Assembly (NCBI GenBank): GCA_008015155.1
Contig: SSFA01000019.1
Span: 124,001 to 188,000, forward strand
Source of the DNA: Thiothrix sp.
GTDB taxonomy: Bacteria; Pseudomonadota; Gammaproteobacteria; Thiotrichales; Thiotrichaceae
Direction: 5' to 3'
DNA length: 64,000 nucleotides
Positions 56,156 through 64,000 of this stretch are shown in pieces. The notes below the pieces were generated by a model that was not told the origin of the DNA, did no database searches, and saw only the letters and a list, made by a program, of their open reading frames with translations. The translations under genes and the position numbers were made by a program. The stretch's first letter is position 1. Every line of letters begins with the position of its first letter.

Positions 56156-56863
56156 ATGCCATTTCACCCTGCCTGTCATTCATATGAACCTGTGACGATC
56201 GCTGATCGCCTATTCTTAGACTTGCGGCGCGCCATTTTAGAGGGCGATTTGCCCGCAGGTAAAAAAATCAGTGAGCCTGAACTAGCTAATATTTATGGAG
56301 TGAGTCGGGGCTCTTTACGTGAAGCCATCAGCAAACTTGAAAACTGCAACCTCGTTACCCGCCGACCGAATATTGGTGCACGGATAGTCAGCTTCTCGAT
56401 TGATCAATTGATGGAAATTTATCAAATTCGTGAAGCGATGGAAGGCATGGCTGCCCGTTTAGCCGCGAAAAATATGACTGAGCCTGAACTAGCTCATCTC
56501 AAATCTCTAGTAGCACGCCATAAAGATAGTTTGGCGCATACTGAACGCACCACTAAAACAGATTACAGTCAAGACGCCGATCTCGATTTCCACTTCTGCA
56601 TTATTCAAGGCAGTAAGAATCAACGTTTACTCACGATGCTGTGCCAAGACTTATATGATCTAGTTCGTTTTTACCGGATGCGTTTAAGCCCTGCCTTCTC
56701 TAGCACCGCCATGCAAGAACATGAATTAATCGTACAAGCCTTGGAGCGGCGAGATGGGGAAATGGCTGAATTACTGATGCGTTATCATGTACGCGCTTCA
56801 CGTGATCGTGCTAAGCAGCGTTTAGAAAGCATGAGTCCTGAAGAATTAGGCAACCACCATTAG
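56156..56863 (+). CDS. GntR family transcriptional regulator, FadR (FCD) subgroup
   Basis: 235 aa regulator. The N-terminal winged helix is KKISEPELANIYGVSRGSLREAISKLENCNLVTRRPNIGARIV, followed by an alpha-helical FCD ligand-binding domain (YQIREAMEGMAARLAA, DLDFHFCIIQGSKNQRL, QEHELIVQALERRDGEMAELLMRYHV) whose Asp/His residues typically hold a metal and a carboxylate ligand. The effector is not known. A perfect palindrome upstream is a likely operator. Convergent with pqiC. Confidence 0.88.
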   Translation: MPFHPACHSYEPVTIADRLFLDLRRAILEGDLPAGKKISEPELANIYGVSRGSLREAISKLENCNLVTRRPNIGARIVSFSIDQLMEIYQIREAMEGMAARLAAKNMTEPELAHLKSLVARHKDSLAHTERTTKTDYSQDADLDFHFCIIQGSKNQRLLTMLCQDLYDLVRFYRMRLSPAFSSTAMQEHELIVQALERRDGEMAELLMRYHVRASRDRAKQRLESMSPEELGNHH

Positions 56864-56866
56864 CTT

Positions 56867-57433
56867 CTAAGGCAAGGCCGCCAGTACCTGACGAATTAAA
56901 TCACCGATCAACTCATTCTGCACCAGTACGACATCTCTTAATGTAGCTCCAGCCACAGGGCGTTGAAAGTTCATCGTACCTGCTTTAATCAGTTGGTTAG
57001 AGCGACCTTGTAATAACTGCCAACTGCCACGTAGCCTAGCGTCGGCTTGGGGTGCTCCATCAAATTCTAAAATACTCACGGCTAAATAATACTGAGGTGT
57101 TTGCTCTAGTTCCCAAGGCGCTACTTGCACACGCGCACTCGGTAAAGCTGCTTGTAGCCCTGAAACTAAACTTTCATTCACCTCATCACGTAGCACGCCG
57201 GCCCATTGCGCTTGCTCAGACACTTCCACACTAAACTTATCTTTGCGTAGCACCATCCCTTGCCGATCCAATAAGCTAGGTAAGCGAATCCGCGCCACAC
57301 CAAGACTAGTAATCGCTGGGTGTTCACTTTCCACCGAACTCAGATTAGGTGCGCCTAAAGTATAATAACTGGGTTTGACACTACTACAAGCCGCCAGAGC
57401 CAAACAGCACAGCAGAATTAACGCTCTTCCCAA
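56867..57433 (-). CDS. pqiC: PqiC-type outer-membrane lipoprotein
   Basis: 188 aa lipoprotein of the ABC-type transport auxiliary (PqiC/YmbA) family. The lipobox LALAAC puts the lipidated Cys at 16. The rest shows YYTLG near the start and IRLPSLLDRQGMVLR, typical for this family. The start is a TTG with GAGGG eight bases before, and it overlaps pqiB by 16 bases. PqiC sits in the outer membrane and docks with the PqiB tube. Confidence 0.85.
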   Translation of the reverse strand: MGRALILLCCLALAACSSVKPSYYTLGAPNLSSVESEHPAITSLGVARIRLPSLLDRQGMVLRKDKFSVEVSEQAQWAGVLRDEVNESLVSGLQAALPSARVQVAPWELEQTPQYYLAVSILEFDGAPQADARLRGSWQLLQGRSNQLIKAGTMNFQRPVAGATLRDVVLVQNELIGDLIRQVLAALP

Positions 57434-59322
57434 TCTTTTTTCCCTCGAATTAAAGCTTCTGGCTGCCGTTGTAAGGTCTCGGTGAGCGCACGCACCGCAC
57501 GTGACATGGCGGTGACCTCATCAAGCATTTCGGTAATTTGGTATTGAGTCGGCGAATTTTGAGCTAATAAGCGATCTAAGTGATTTAAAGAAGTCTGTAA
57601 GACTTTTAGCGTCTTATCGAATTCTATTGAGCTACGTTTAAAATCTGTACCCGCTTGTTTAGCAGTACCACTGATACTGTTTAGAGAATTATTTAAAGTC
57701 CCTGCTACTTTATCCAAATCACTTGTGACTGTTTTTAAGGAATTATCTAAGGTGTTAGACACCTTATCAACATTTGCACTCACTTGATCTAAAGCGGTCG
57801 TCAAGCTAGCGGTAGCCTTATCCAAATTTGTATTTACACCCGGCAAAGTTTTAGTTTGCACATGTTCTAAGACTGCTCTTGCCTCAATCACGGCTTGTTT
57901 AGCTTCATTCATAGTAGCTTCTGTGGCGGCTAACACTTTATTAGCATTAGCTACCGTTTTGTCTAATTGCCCGCTCTCAATAAACCCACGCACCCCCGCT
58001 AAGGTCGACTCTAAATCCTCTGCAATACTAGAGGCCATTTTTGAAAGCTCCTGTACGGGTGTAGGGGAAGTAGGAAACACCGCCGAGAACTGACCTGTGG
58101 TAATCGTATCGGGCTTGGCTTTTTCATCAATACTTAAGCCCACAAACATTTGTCCAGTCAGAAGATTGCCATTTTCTAATTTAGCGCGCATGCCACGCTC
58201 TACTAAACCAGCCATAAATTTAGGCGCTTCTTCCAAGGTAAGCTCTTCAGAAAAGCGCTGTGGCTCAATCGAAATCAAGACGGGAATACGTACATCCAAA
58301 GATTTTGGATCTAAATGCAGTTTAATCTTTTCGACCTGCCCCACCCGAATACCCTGAAACTCTACAGGCGCTTTTTCGGCTAAGCCACGCAGGGAACCAT
58401 TGAAATACAAAGTATAATAGAGCCGATCTTGGTATTGCTTTTCACGACTACTCGGCAAATCCGGATACAGATTAAATACTGTATTAGCAGCACTCACGGG
58501 TAAGGTTTTACTATCTTCAGGTGGAGTTTCAAATGCGATCCCACCAATTAATAAGGAAGTTAAAGACTCCATGCGCAATTCAGCACCCACCGAGTCGACG
58601 CGCACATCAATACCGCTTACATCCCAAAAACGGGTATTTTTATTAATGAGTCGATAATAAGGCTCGCCGACGAAGACATCTAACTCTACTTTACCGCTGT
58701 CTGCAGACAAGCGATAGTTGATAATTTCTCCCACCTGTAACTGCTTATAAAATAATGGCGTACCAATATCGAGCGAACCCATAGAGTCTGTGACTAACTT
58801 AAATTCACGTCCCGGTCGGTTGGGCTTGGTCGCGGGAGGTTCTTCTAAGGCTTGATAACAGATCGAGGTCTCATTTTCCTTAACTTCACCCTCAGCACGC
58901 TGTGGGAGCATACCGATATAAGTCCCAGAAAACAGCGTGCTAATACCTGAAATCTCAGCACCACGAATACGCGGCCGCACCACCCAGAATTGCGCACTAC
59001 AATCTAAAACATCGCTAATATCCCGGTTCAAGGCCAAGGTTACTAAGGGATCCATATTCGCATCAAACTGGACACTTTTAACCTTGCCGACATTTACTGC
59101 TTTATAGCGTACTTGTGTATTGCCAGGATCAATACCTTCTGCACTTGGAAAATGCACCGTGATAATAGAGCCTTGTTGCAGCCAATTTTGTACTAATAGC
59201 CATAAACCAATTAAAGCGGCTGCCAGCGGTAATAACCAGACCGGCGAAGGCCAGCGCTGACGGCGAACCTTCACTGTCGGAATAGTGTGTTGCTCTTGGA
59301 GATTGTTAGTAGCCGAATCCAA
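57418..59322 (-). CDS. pqiB: MCE (MlaD) domain protein PqiB
   Basis: 634 aa protein with one N-terminal helix (about residues 28-46) and three MCE/MlaD domains (about 50-135, 165-260 and 295-390), followed by a long helical region (430-625). In E. coli PqiB (546 aa) such parts form a periplasmic tube that moves lipids between membranes; this protein is longer at the C-terminus. The start is TTG. It is placed between the two pqiA genes and pqiC as in the classic pqiABC operon. Confidence 0.9.
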   Translation of the reverse strand: MDSATNNLQEQHTIPTVKVRRQRWPSPVWLLPLAAALIGLWLLVQNWLQQGSIITVHFPSAEGIDPGNTQVRYKAVNVGKVKSVQFDANMDPLVTLALNRDISDVLDCSAQFWVVRPRIRGAEISGISTLFSGTYIGMLPQRAEGEVKENETSICYQALEEPPATKPNRPGREFKLVTDSMGSLDIGTPLFYKQLQVGEIINYRLSADSGKVELDVFVGEPYYRLINKNTRFWDVSGIDVRVDSVGAELRMESLTSLLIGGIAFETPPEDSKTLPVSAANTVFNLYPDLPSSREKQYQDRLYYTLYFNGSLRGLAEKAPVEFQGIRVGQVEKIKLHLDPKSLDVRIPVLISIEPQRFSEELTLEEAPKFMAGLVERGMRAKLENGNLLTGQMFVGLSIDEKAKPDTITTGQFSAVFPTSPTPVQELSKMASSIAEDLESTLAGVRGFIESGQLDKTVANANKVLAATEATMNEAKQAVIEARAVLEHVQTKTLPGVNTNLDKATASLTTALDQVSANVDKVSNTLDNSLKTVTSDLDKVAGTLNNSLNSISGTAKQAGTDFKRSSIEFDKTLKVLQTSLNHLDRLLAQNSPTQYQITEMLDEVTAMSRAVRALTETLQRQPEALIRGKKDWEER

Positions 59323-59340
59323 AATACCGCGTTTCCTAAA

Positions 59341-59964
59341 TTATGAGGGATTATTGTTATCAGCGGATGCCCAAATTAAACGCTCATCTAACTGTGCTGC
59401 TGCCAACATCGTTAAGACGACTACAGCAGCAAAGCAAAAAGTGCCTGCATTGGCGTCGATATGCGCTAAATTGCCGAATTGTACCAGCCCTGAGAGGATC
59501 GCGACCACAAATACATCGACCATCGACCATCGTCCGATAAACTCGGTGATCCGAAACAACCACATACGCTCTTGCTGGCGTTGTTGTTCACCACGTTGGA
59601 TCGTAATCAACAAATAAGAGAGCGTAATTAATTTCAACAAGGGTATAACAATACTGGCCAAAAAAATTAGCACTGCTAAAGGCCACTGCCCCGCTTGATA
59701 AAGGTGAATAACCCCGCCAACAATCGTATCAGGCTGTCCCTTACCTAAGAGATAGACACTCATGACTGGCATTAAATTCGCTGGAATATATAAAATGGTA
59801 GCGGTTAAAAGTAAGGCCCAGATAGTTTGTAAACTGGTATGCCCTAAGCGTAAATGATGCCCACAGCGTGCACAATATAAGACCTCGTACTTTTGCAGAG
59901 TAAGCGGACGCTGGCCGACACAGCCACACACTTTACAATGAATGAGCGCATTAGCTATCGTCAT
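59341..59964 (-). CDS. pqiA: Paraquat-inducible protein A, second half (PqiA-like)
   Basis: 207 aa, one PqiA domain: a zinc-ribbon (CKVCGCVGQRP...CARCGHHL) followed by four hydrophobic segments. It is seven bases after a second gene of the same kind. E. coli PqiA (about 417 aa) has two such halves in one chain; here the halves are separate genes. It precedes pqiB and is probably co-transcribed with it. Confidence 0.88.
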   Translation of the reverse strand: MTIANALIHCKVCGCVGQRPLTLQKYEVLYCARCGHHLRLGHTSLQTIWALLLTATILYIPANLMPVMSVYLLGKGQPDTIVGGVIHLYQAGQWPLAVLIFLASIVIPLLKLITLSYLLITIQRGEQQRQQERMWLFRITEFIGRWSMVDVFVVAILSGLVQFGNLAHIDANAGTFCFAAVVVLTMLAAAQLDERLIWASADNNNPS

Positions 59965-59971
59965 TGTCTGC

Positions 59972-60589
59972 TCAGGTTGAACTCGGGCAAGCTTTTAAAG
60001 CCCGCCAAACCGTGAATCGATCCAAATTTGCTGTTAAAGCCGCCATACTGAGTACCAAGAAAATAAAAGCCCAAAAAGCTGAGCCAACGACTAAAACAGC
60101 AATATCGCCCAATTTGACTACCGCCACTAACAGTCCAAGCATAAATACCTCCAGCATTCCCCATGGCTTAACCTCACTTAGCCAGCGAAAAATTCGAATG
60201 GCCCATTGCTTATCCCAGGCAAAACGAATGGTCAGAACTACCCACAAGAGGCCTAGCAATTCAAACAAAGGGAAGATGATTAAGTTAAGCGCTAATAAAG
60301 CCGACAACCAATAATAATCCTGTTGCCAAAACGCAGCTGTAGCCTTCCAAATGGTTAACTCCTGTGTGACCCCTTGCGCTTTTAAGGCAATTAACGGGAA
60401 GGCATTGGTCATCACAAACAGAATTAAACCTGTGACGACTAAAGCCAAGGAAGCATCAAACATGTGTTTGCGCTGCCGATAAAGCACCGATGAACAACGG
60501 ACGCAACAGGCTTCTTCGCCATTCTCAATGACCTGATAATTGTTCAGTTGCCCACAATGCGTACAGGCAAATTGATATGAAATTGACAT
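59972..60589 (-). CDS. pqiA: Paraquat-inducible protein A, first half (PqiA-like)
   Basis: 205 aa, one PqiA domain: zinc-ribbon CTHCGQ...CCVRCSSVL and four membrane helices. Start at ATG 60589; the longer reading adds eight residues with no support. It ends seven bases before the second PqiA gene. The two products probably associate in the inner membrane and deliver lipid to PqiB. Confidence 0.87.
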   Translation of the reverse strand: MSISYQFACTHCGQLNNYQVIENGEEACCVRCSSVLYRQRKHMFDASLALVVTGLILFVMTNAFPLIALKAQGVTQELTIWKATAAFWQQDYYWLSALLALNLIIFPLFELLGLLWVVLTIRFAWDKQWAIRIFRWLSEVKPWGMLEVFMLGLLVAVVKLGDIAVLVVGSAFWAFIFLVLSMAALTANLDRFTVWRALKACPSST

Positions 60590-60641
60590 TATATTTAGCA
60601 CCCAACAGCCCACTTGCGGGTTCAGTCAACTTAGCATACTT

Positions 60642-60672
60642 ATAAAAAAAAAGGAGAGTCAATGACTCTCCT
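60642..60672 (-). terminator. Terminator of the outer-membrane protein gene
   Basis: On the minus strand AAGGAGAGTC-ATT-GACTCTCCTT is followed by a run of T (A9 on the plus strand). Confidence 0.92.
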
Positions 60673-60697
60673 TGAAGTTCATCCAGAAAACCTAGGA

Positions 60698-61900
60698 TTA
60701 ACGTAAGCGATAACGCACACCCATGGTTAGTGCGCGGTCAGTACCATCACTATCACTAGCAGTGGCAGAGTCATTACCGCTAACATTCACAATACTGGCA
60801 GTTGTGGTGAAATCTAAAGAGTTAGCAATTTCATACAGAAAAGTAGAGCTTAAGGTATTAGTGGTAACATCGTCACCATTTTGGGTATTTTTCGCGTAGT
60901 CTAGATTCCATTTGTTTTCCCAATCAATGCGATCGTCAATTTCATGAGTTAAACTCAGATTATTGTTAAAGTTATAGCCATCATCGCCATCGTTCAGAAT
61001 AGCATTGAAGACTGCTTCATTGGAAAACTGGGTTTGATTACTCAGTGGTAGATGATATTCACCACCCAATTCTAAGCCAGGCTTGTTGGTTAAACCATCA
61101 AAATTTTTGCCGATATAGCTCAAACCAGCACGTACTTTCCAGCCAATACGGCGAATAGAAATATTTTCATCAATCAATACATCGCGTACTTTTAAAGAGC
61201 CTGCAGCACCAAAATTGTTGACTAAACCACTTTGCTGAACAACAGCCTCGATATCAGAAATCCATTTAATTTCGTAGTCAGCTGAACCGTATCTTGACTC
61301 ATACTCATCTTGTTTAGCAATGATACGCGCAATGTCTTGATAAACAGTTACACTCGGCTTCGACCGTAAAATATTGCGACGAACTAATTCATCAACAACA
61401 CGAATAGCTTTTGCCATTGGCGTTACATTGGTTACACGACCATAACCCACACCAACTGTAGCCCTAGTGAAAACACCGTCATTATCGGTAGAAGTATCTT
61501 CCGAATCATGTATCTTCTTCGCAGCAGCAGCCCCATACCAGAAGCCACCGTTAGAGCCAGGTACAAAATAATTGTCAGCAGTTACACTAGCGGCTGCGGT
61601 ATAAGCATCCACACTGTCTGCACCCTTATCGCCTTTACGACTTACATTACCTAATAAACTTGCACCATAGGTTAAATCACGATCAGGCGTACTAATGGTA
61701 CGGTCGTAACTAGAATCTAAAATTAAAGAGTAAGCACTTTGTCCATCTGTGCGTTTTTTGTGTAAGTCTAAACTCCCTGCCACATAAGCGTCTTCATAGG
61801 CACTGGTGCCTTCTTTGTAATCGTATAAGGTAACTTCAGCCTGTGCAGCGCTTACGCCTAAGAAAAGACCTATAGTTGAAGCTAATATTGTCTTTTTCAT
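60698..61900 (-). CDS. Putative outer-membrane beta-barrel protein, family not recognised
   Basis: 400 aa with a Sec signal peptide (1-21, cut at AQA/EVT). The mature sequence alternates polar and hydrophobic residues in many short strands (for example AYSLILDSSYDRT, LTYGASLLGNVSRK, FLYEIANSLDFTTTASIVNV), ending with GVRYRLR. This is a pattern of a beta-barrel, although the terminal residue is Arg rather than Phe. A central helix-rich segment (residues ~165-225) is unusual for a barrel. I do not recognise a family. It has its own promoter region and a strong terminator. Confidence 0.6.
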   Translation of the reverse strand: MKKTILASTIGLFLGVSAAQAEVTLYDYKEGTSAYEDAYVAGSLDLHKKRTDGQSAYSLILDSSYDRTISTPDRDLTYGASLLGNVSRKGDKGADSVDAYTAAASVTADNYFVPGSNGGFWYGAAAAKKIHDSEDTSTDNDGVFTRATVGVGYGRVTNVTPMAKAIRVVDELVRRNILRSKPSVTVYQDIARIIAKQDEYESRYGSADYEIKWISDIEAVVQQSGLVNNFGAAGSLKVRDVLIDENISIRRIGWKVRAGLSYIGKNFDGLTNKPGLELGGEYHLPLSNQTQFSNEAVFNAILNDGDDGYNFNNNLSLTHEIDDRIDWENKWNLDYAKNTQNGDDVTTNTLSSTFLYEIANSLDFTTTASIVNVSGNDSATASDSDGTDRALTMGVRYRLR

Positions 61901-62079
61901 TGTTCATTCTCCTGATAATAAAATAATCAATTCTATTTAAATCTTATGATTGCTAAGATGACTGTAGCATTAAAACAACAAACTATACTGCCTGTAAATA
62001 TACTAAGCTTAGCAGCCCTTTGTGAAAAATTGCCAAAGTTTACAAAGTCATTGGGAATTAATCACCTTCAGGTAACAAC

Positions 62080-62541
62080 ATGGATAGTCTAAAAATTGGT
62101 TGGCGAGAATGGGTCAGTTTGCCGGATTTAGGTATTCCTGCCATTAAAGCAAAGATTGATACAGGAGCTAAAACCTCGACCTTACATGCTCAGCAAATTG
62201 AGGTTTTTCAATACAATAACCGCGATTTTCTGCGCTTCAATTTGCAGCCAATTCGCCGCTATCCACAGCTCATTCTCAACTGCCAAGCTCCGATTTTTGA
62301 TCAACGCTTTATCACTGACTCTGGAGGGCACCGCGAATTAAGATATGTGATTCAAGCCTTAATCAGTATAGCTGATAGGACTTGGCCAATTGAGATTACC
62401 CTTACTAATCGTACGAGTATGCAATTTCGTATGTTGCTCGGGCGTAGCGCCTTGCAGCAAGGTGGACTCCACATTCATCCACAAAATTCTTATGTTTGCG
62501 GTAAAAAAACCATCAAAAAATACTATAGTCTGCCACAGTAG
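62080..62541 (+). CDS. RimB-like retropepsin-fold protease (ATP-dependent zinc protease family)
   Basis: 153 aa protein of the PF05618-type family, named for supposed zinc-protease activity but with a retropepsin-like aspartic core, IDTGAKTSTLHA. The rest (RYVIQALISIADRTWPIEITLTNRTSMQFRMLLGRSAL) matches the family. RimB proteins are known to process poly-glutamate tails made by RimK. It lies 39 bases before rimK. Confidence 0.85.
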   Translation: MDSLKIGWREWVSLPDLGIPAIKAKIDTGAKTSTLHAQQIEVFQYNNRDFLRFNLQPIRRYPQLILNCQAPIFDQRFITDSGGHRELRYVIQALISIADRTWPIEITLTNRTSMQFRMLLGRSALQQGGLHIHPQNSYVCGKKTIKKYYSLPQ

Positions 62542-62580
62542 CTCACAACCTCTACTGTATTTAGCCTTCTTAGGATCTTT

Positions 62581-63486
62581 ATGAAACTTGCGCTGCTCAC
62601 TCGTAATCCGAAGCTTTATTCCACGCAGCGTTTAGTGCAGGCTGCACAGGCGCTGCAACATGAAATTTACTTGCTTGATACCTTACGCTGCTATTTAGCG
62701 ATTAATCAAAAAAAGCCTATGGTCTATTATAAAGGGCAAGCTTTAGAGCAAATCGACGCCATTGTGCCGCGTATTGGTGCGTCTATTAGCTATTATGGAA
62801 TAGCTGTAGTACGCCAATTTGAACTGATGGGTATTTATACTTTAAATACTGCCCAAGCGATTAATGCTTCACGCGATAAGTTATTGACAGCTCAATTACT
62901 CACTCAGCAGGGCTTAAATGTCCCGCATTCTGGATTTATGCATCATCAGGAGGATATTAAAGCGACAGCGGAATTAGTAGGTGGTGCGCCTTTAGTCATT
63001 AAGCTCTTAGAGGGCACACAAGGACTAGGTGTGATACTGGCAGAAAAGCAACAACTGGTTGAAAGTGTCGCCGAAGGTTTACGTGAAGTGAAAGCAGCTA
63101 TTTTATTGCAGGAATTCATCGCAGAAGCACAAGGTACTGATATTCGTTGCATTGTTTTGGGTCAAGAAGTCATCGCTAGTATGCAACGCCAAGCTGCAAA
63201 GGATGAGTTTCGCTCCAATTTACATCGAGGTGGTCAGGCTAGCGTAGTCGATTTGAGCGCTGAAGAAGCGGCCTTAGCTATTCAAGCAGCCCAAGCCTTG
63301 GGCTTAGATTTTGCTGGAGTCGATCTTATGCGTACACGTCGCGGCCCTGCTGTGTTAGAAGTAAATTCTTCACCTGGGCTAGAAGGTATTGAAGCCGTTA
63401 CTGGGTGTCAAATTGCTGAGCGGGTGATTAAGTTTATTGAAGATCGTTTAGAATCGCGCAACACTGTCATCCCATATAACAGCTAA
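62581..63486 (+). CDS. rimK: RimK-type ATP-grasp ligase (S6 glutamate ligase)
   Basis: 301 aa ATP-grasp enzyme. RimK pattern: VPRIGASISYYGIAVVRQFELMGIYTLN, ASRDKLLTAQLLTQQGL, LVIKLLEGTQGLGVILAE and the metal-binding end GVDLMRTRRGPAVLEVNSSPGLEGIE. It adds Glu to the C-terminus of ribosomal protein S6 in E. coli. The length equals E. coli RimK. It is in a cluster with rimB-like and AstE-like genes, a combination found in several gammaproteobacteria. Confidence 0.92.
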   Translation: MKLALLTRNPKLYSTQRLVQAAQALQHEIYLLDTLRCYLAINQKKPMVYYKGQALEQIDAIVPRIGASISYYGIAVVRQFELMGIYTLNTAQAINASRDKLLTAQLLTQQGLNVPHSGFMHHQEDIKATAELVGGAPLVIKLLEGTQGLGVILAEKQQLVESVAEGLREVKAAILLQEFIAEAQGTDIRCIVLGQEVIASMQRQAAKDEFRSNLHRGGQASVVDLSAEEAALAIQAAQALGLDFAGVDLMRTRRGPAVLEVNSSPGLEGIEAVTGCQIAERVIKFIEDRLESRNTVIPYNS

Positions 63487-63517
63487 TTAGTTTATTAGGG
63501 CTTTTGGGGCAAGCATT

Positions 63518-64000
63518 GTGACAACTCAAGCACCGATTTTGATAGGTGATCGCACTATTACCGCTGGTGAACAACGTTATGTGCATCTTCCATTGCCACA
63601 TTTATACACTCATGCGCGTATTTCTATGCCGGTTTATGTGATACATGGTTTACAAGCTGGCCCACGTTTATTTGTTTCTGCGGCAATTCATGGCGATGAA
63701 ATCAATGGCGTTGAAATTATTCGGCGTGTGCTTAGCACTTTGAATATTAAAACCTTTAGTGGGACTTTATTAGCAGTCCCCGTCGTCAATGTATATGGCT
63801 TTTTGGATAAATCTCGCTATCTGCCAGATCGGCGTGATCTCAATCGCTCTTTTCCCGGTTCAGAACATGGCTCGATGGCTGCCCAACTAGCTCATCAATT
63901 TTTACATGAAGTCGCAAACTTATGCACCCACGGGATTGATTTGCACACCGCTGCGATTGGCCGAGATAATTTGCCGCAGATTCGAGCGCATTTTAAGCAA
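63518..64000 (+). CDS. Succinylglutamate desuccinylase/aspartoacylase family protein, 5' part
   Basis: 161 codons from GTG 63518 to the window edge. The zinc carboxypeptidase fold of the AstE/aspartoacylase family is visible: AAIHGDEINGVEII (H-x2-E zinc ligands), DLNRSFPG and the third ligand in GIDLHTAAIG. The gene follows rimK by 31 bases on the same strand and is probably co-transcribed. The substrate in this context is unknown. The C-terminal part lies outside the window. Confidence 0.85.
   Translation, partial: MTTQAPILIGDRTITAGEQRYVHLPLPHLYTHARISMPVYVIHGLQAGPRLFVSAAIHGDEINGVEIIRRVLSTLNIKTFSGTLLAVPVVNVYGFLDKSRYLPDRRDLNRSFPGSEHGSMAAQLAHQFLHEVANLCTHGIDLHTAAIGRDNLPQIRAHFKQ

Overview
The window looks like chromosome from a gammaproteobacterium. 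The gene set includes an rpoD/dnaG pair, a PqiABC (MCE) system, a YbbA/YbbP-type ABC exporter, RimK with a RimB-type partner, and a three-subunit pntAA-pntAB-pntB transhydrogenase. Base composition is moderate and similar throughout. Placement near Thiothrix-like Thiotrichales is only an inference from overall gene flavour. I see no insertion sequence, prophage, CRISPR array, integrase or rRNA operon. Both ends cut genes: rlmD on the left and an AstE/aspartoacylase-like gene on the right.

Layout. 1-4051: rlmD (partial), a Uma2-fold nuclease, a PolB-type 3'-5' exonuclease, a Crp/Fnr regulator and a DUF1772 membrane protein. 4054-8329 (minus): an unusual translationally coupled operon of ROK regulator, di-haem oxidoreductase and ASPIC/FG-GAP protein. 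It is divergent from xylF-xylH-xylG at 8512-11719. 11907-13079: a secreted trypsin-like protease. 13126-15468: a remarkable protein built of exactly 100 in-phase heptads ending in one membrane anchor. 15549-19859: an EamA exporter and tctCBA. 20090-22891: pntAA-pntAB-pntB. 23040-27283 (minus): dnaG, rpoD and a tRNA-Ile(CAU) 21 nt behind rpoD. 27455-33558: gltBD.

33614-50922 is an exopolysaccharide locus. It holds a Wzc-type tyrosine kinase (minus), then a plus-strand set (FemAB-like, GT4, NodB deacetylase, AsnB-like amidotransferase). Converging on that is an eight-gene minus-strand operon headed by a degenerate REC-PAS-EAL protein, followed by a beta-propeller protein, GT4s, a Wzy/WaaL-like polymerase, a Wzx-like flippase and a GNAT protein. 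A PilZ-like protein lies just upstream (51027-52688), which suggests c-di-GMP control of polysaccharide output. 52782-55945: YbbP/YbbA-like exporter. 56156: GntR regulator with a perfect palindrome upstream. 56867-60589: pqiC, pqiB and pqiA split into two genes. 60698: an unassigned outer-membrane protein. 62080-64000: rimB-like, rimK and an AstE-like gene.

The strongest candidate for something undescribed is the 100-heptad tail-anchored coiled-coil protein. Next come the ROK/di-haem/ASPIC operon and the EAL-headed polysaccharide operon. Several dyads at promoters (tctC, pntAA, gltB, gntR, DUF1772) and a compact double hairpin between dnaG and rpoD are reported as candidate regulatory elements. 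All family names come from reading motifs by eye; no searches were run.
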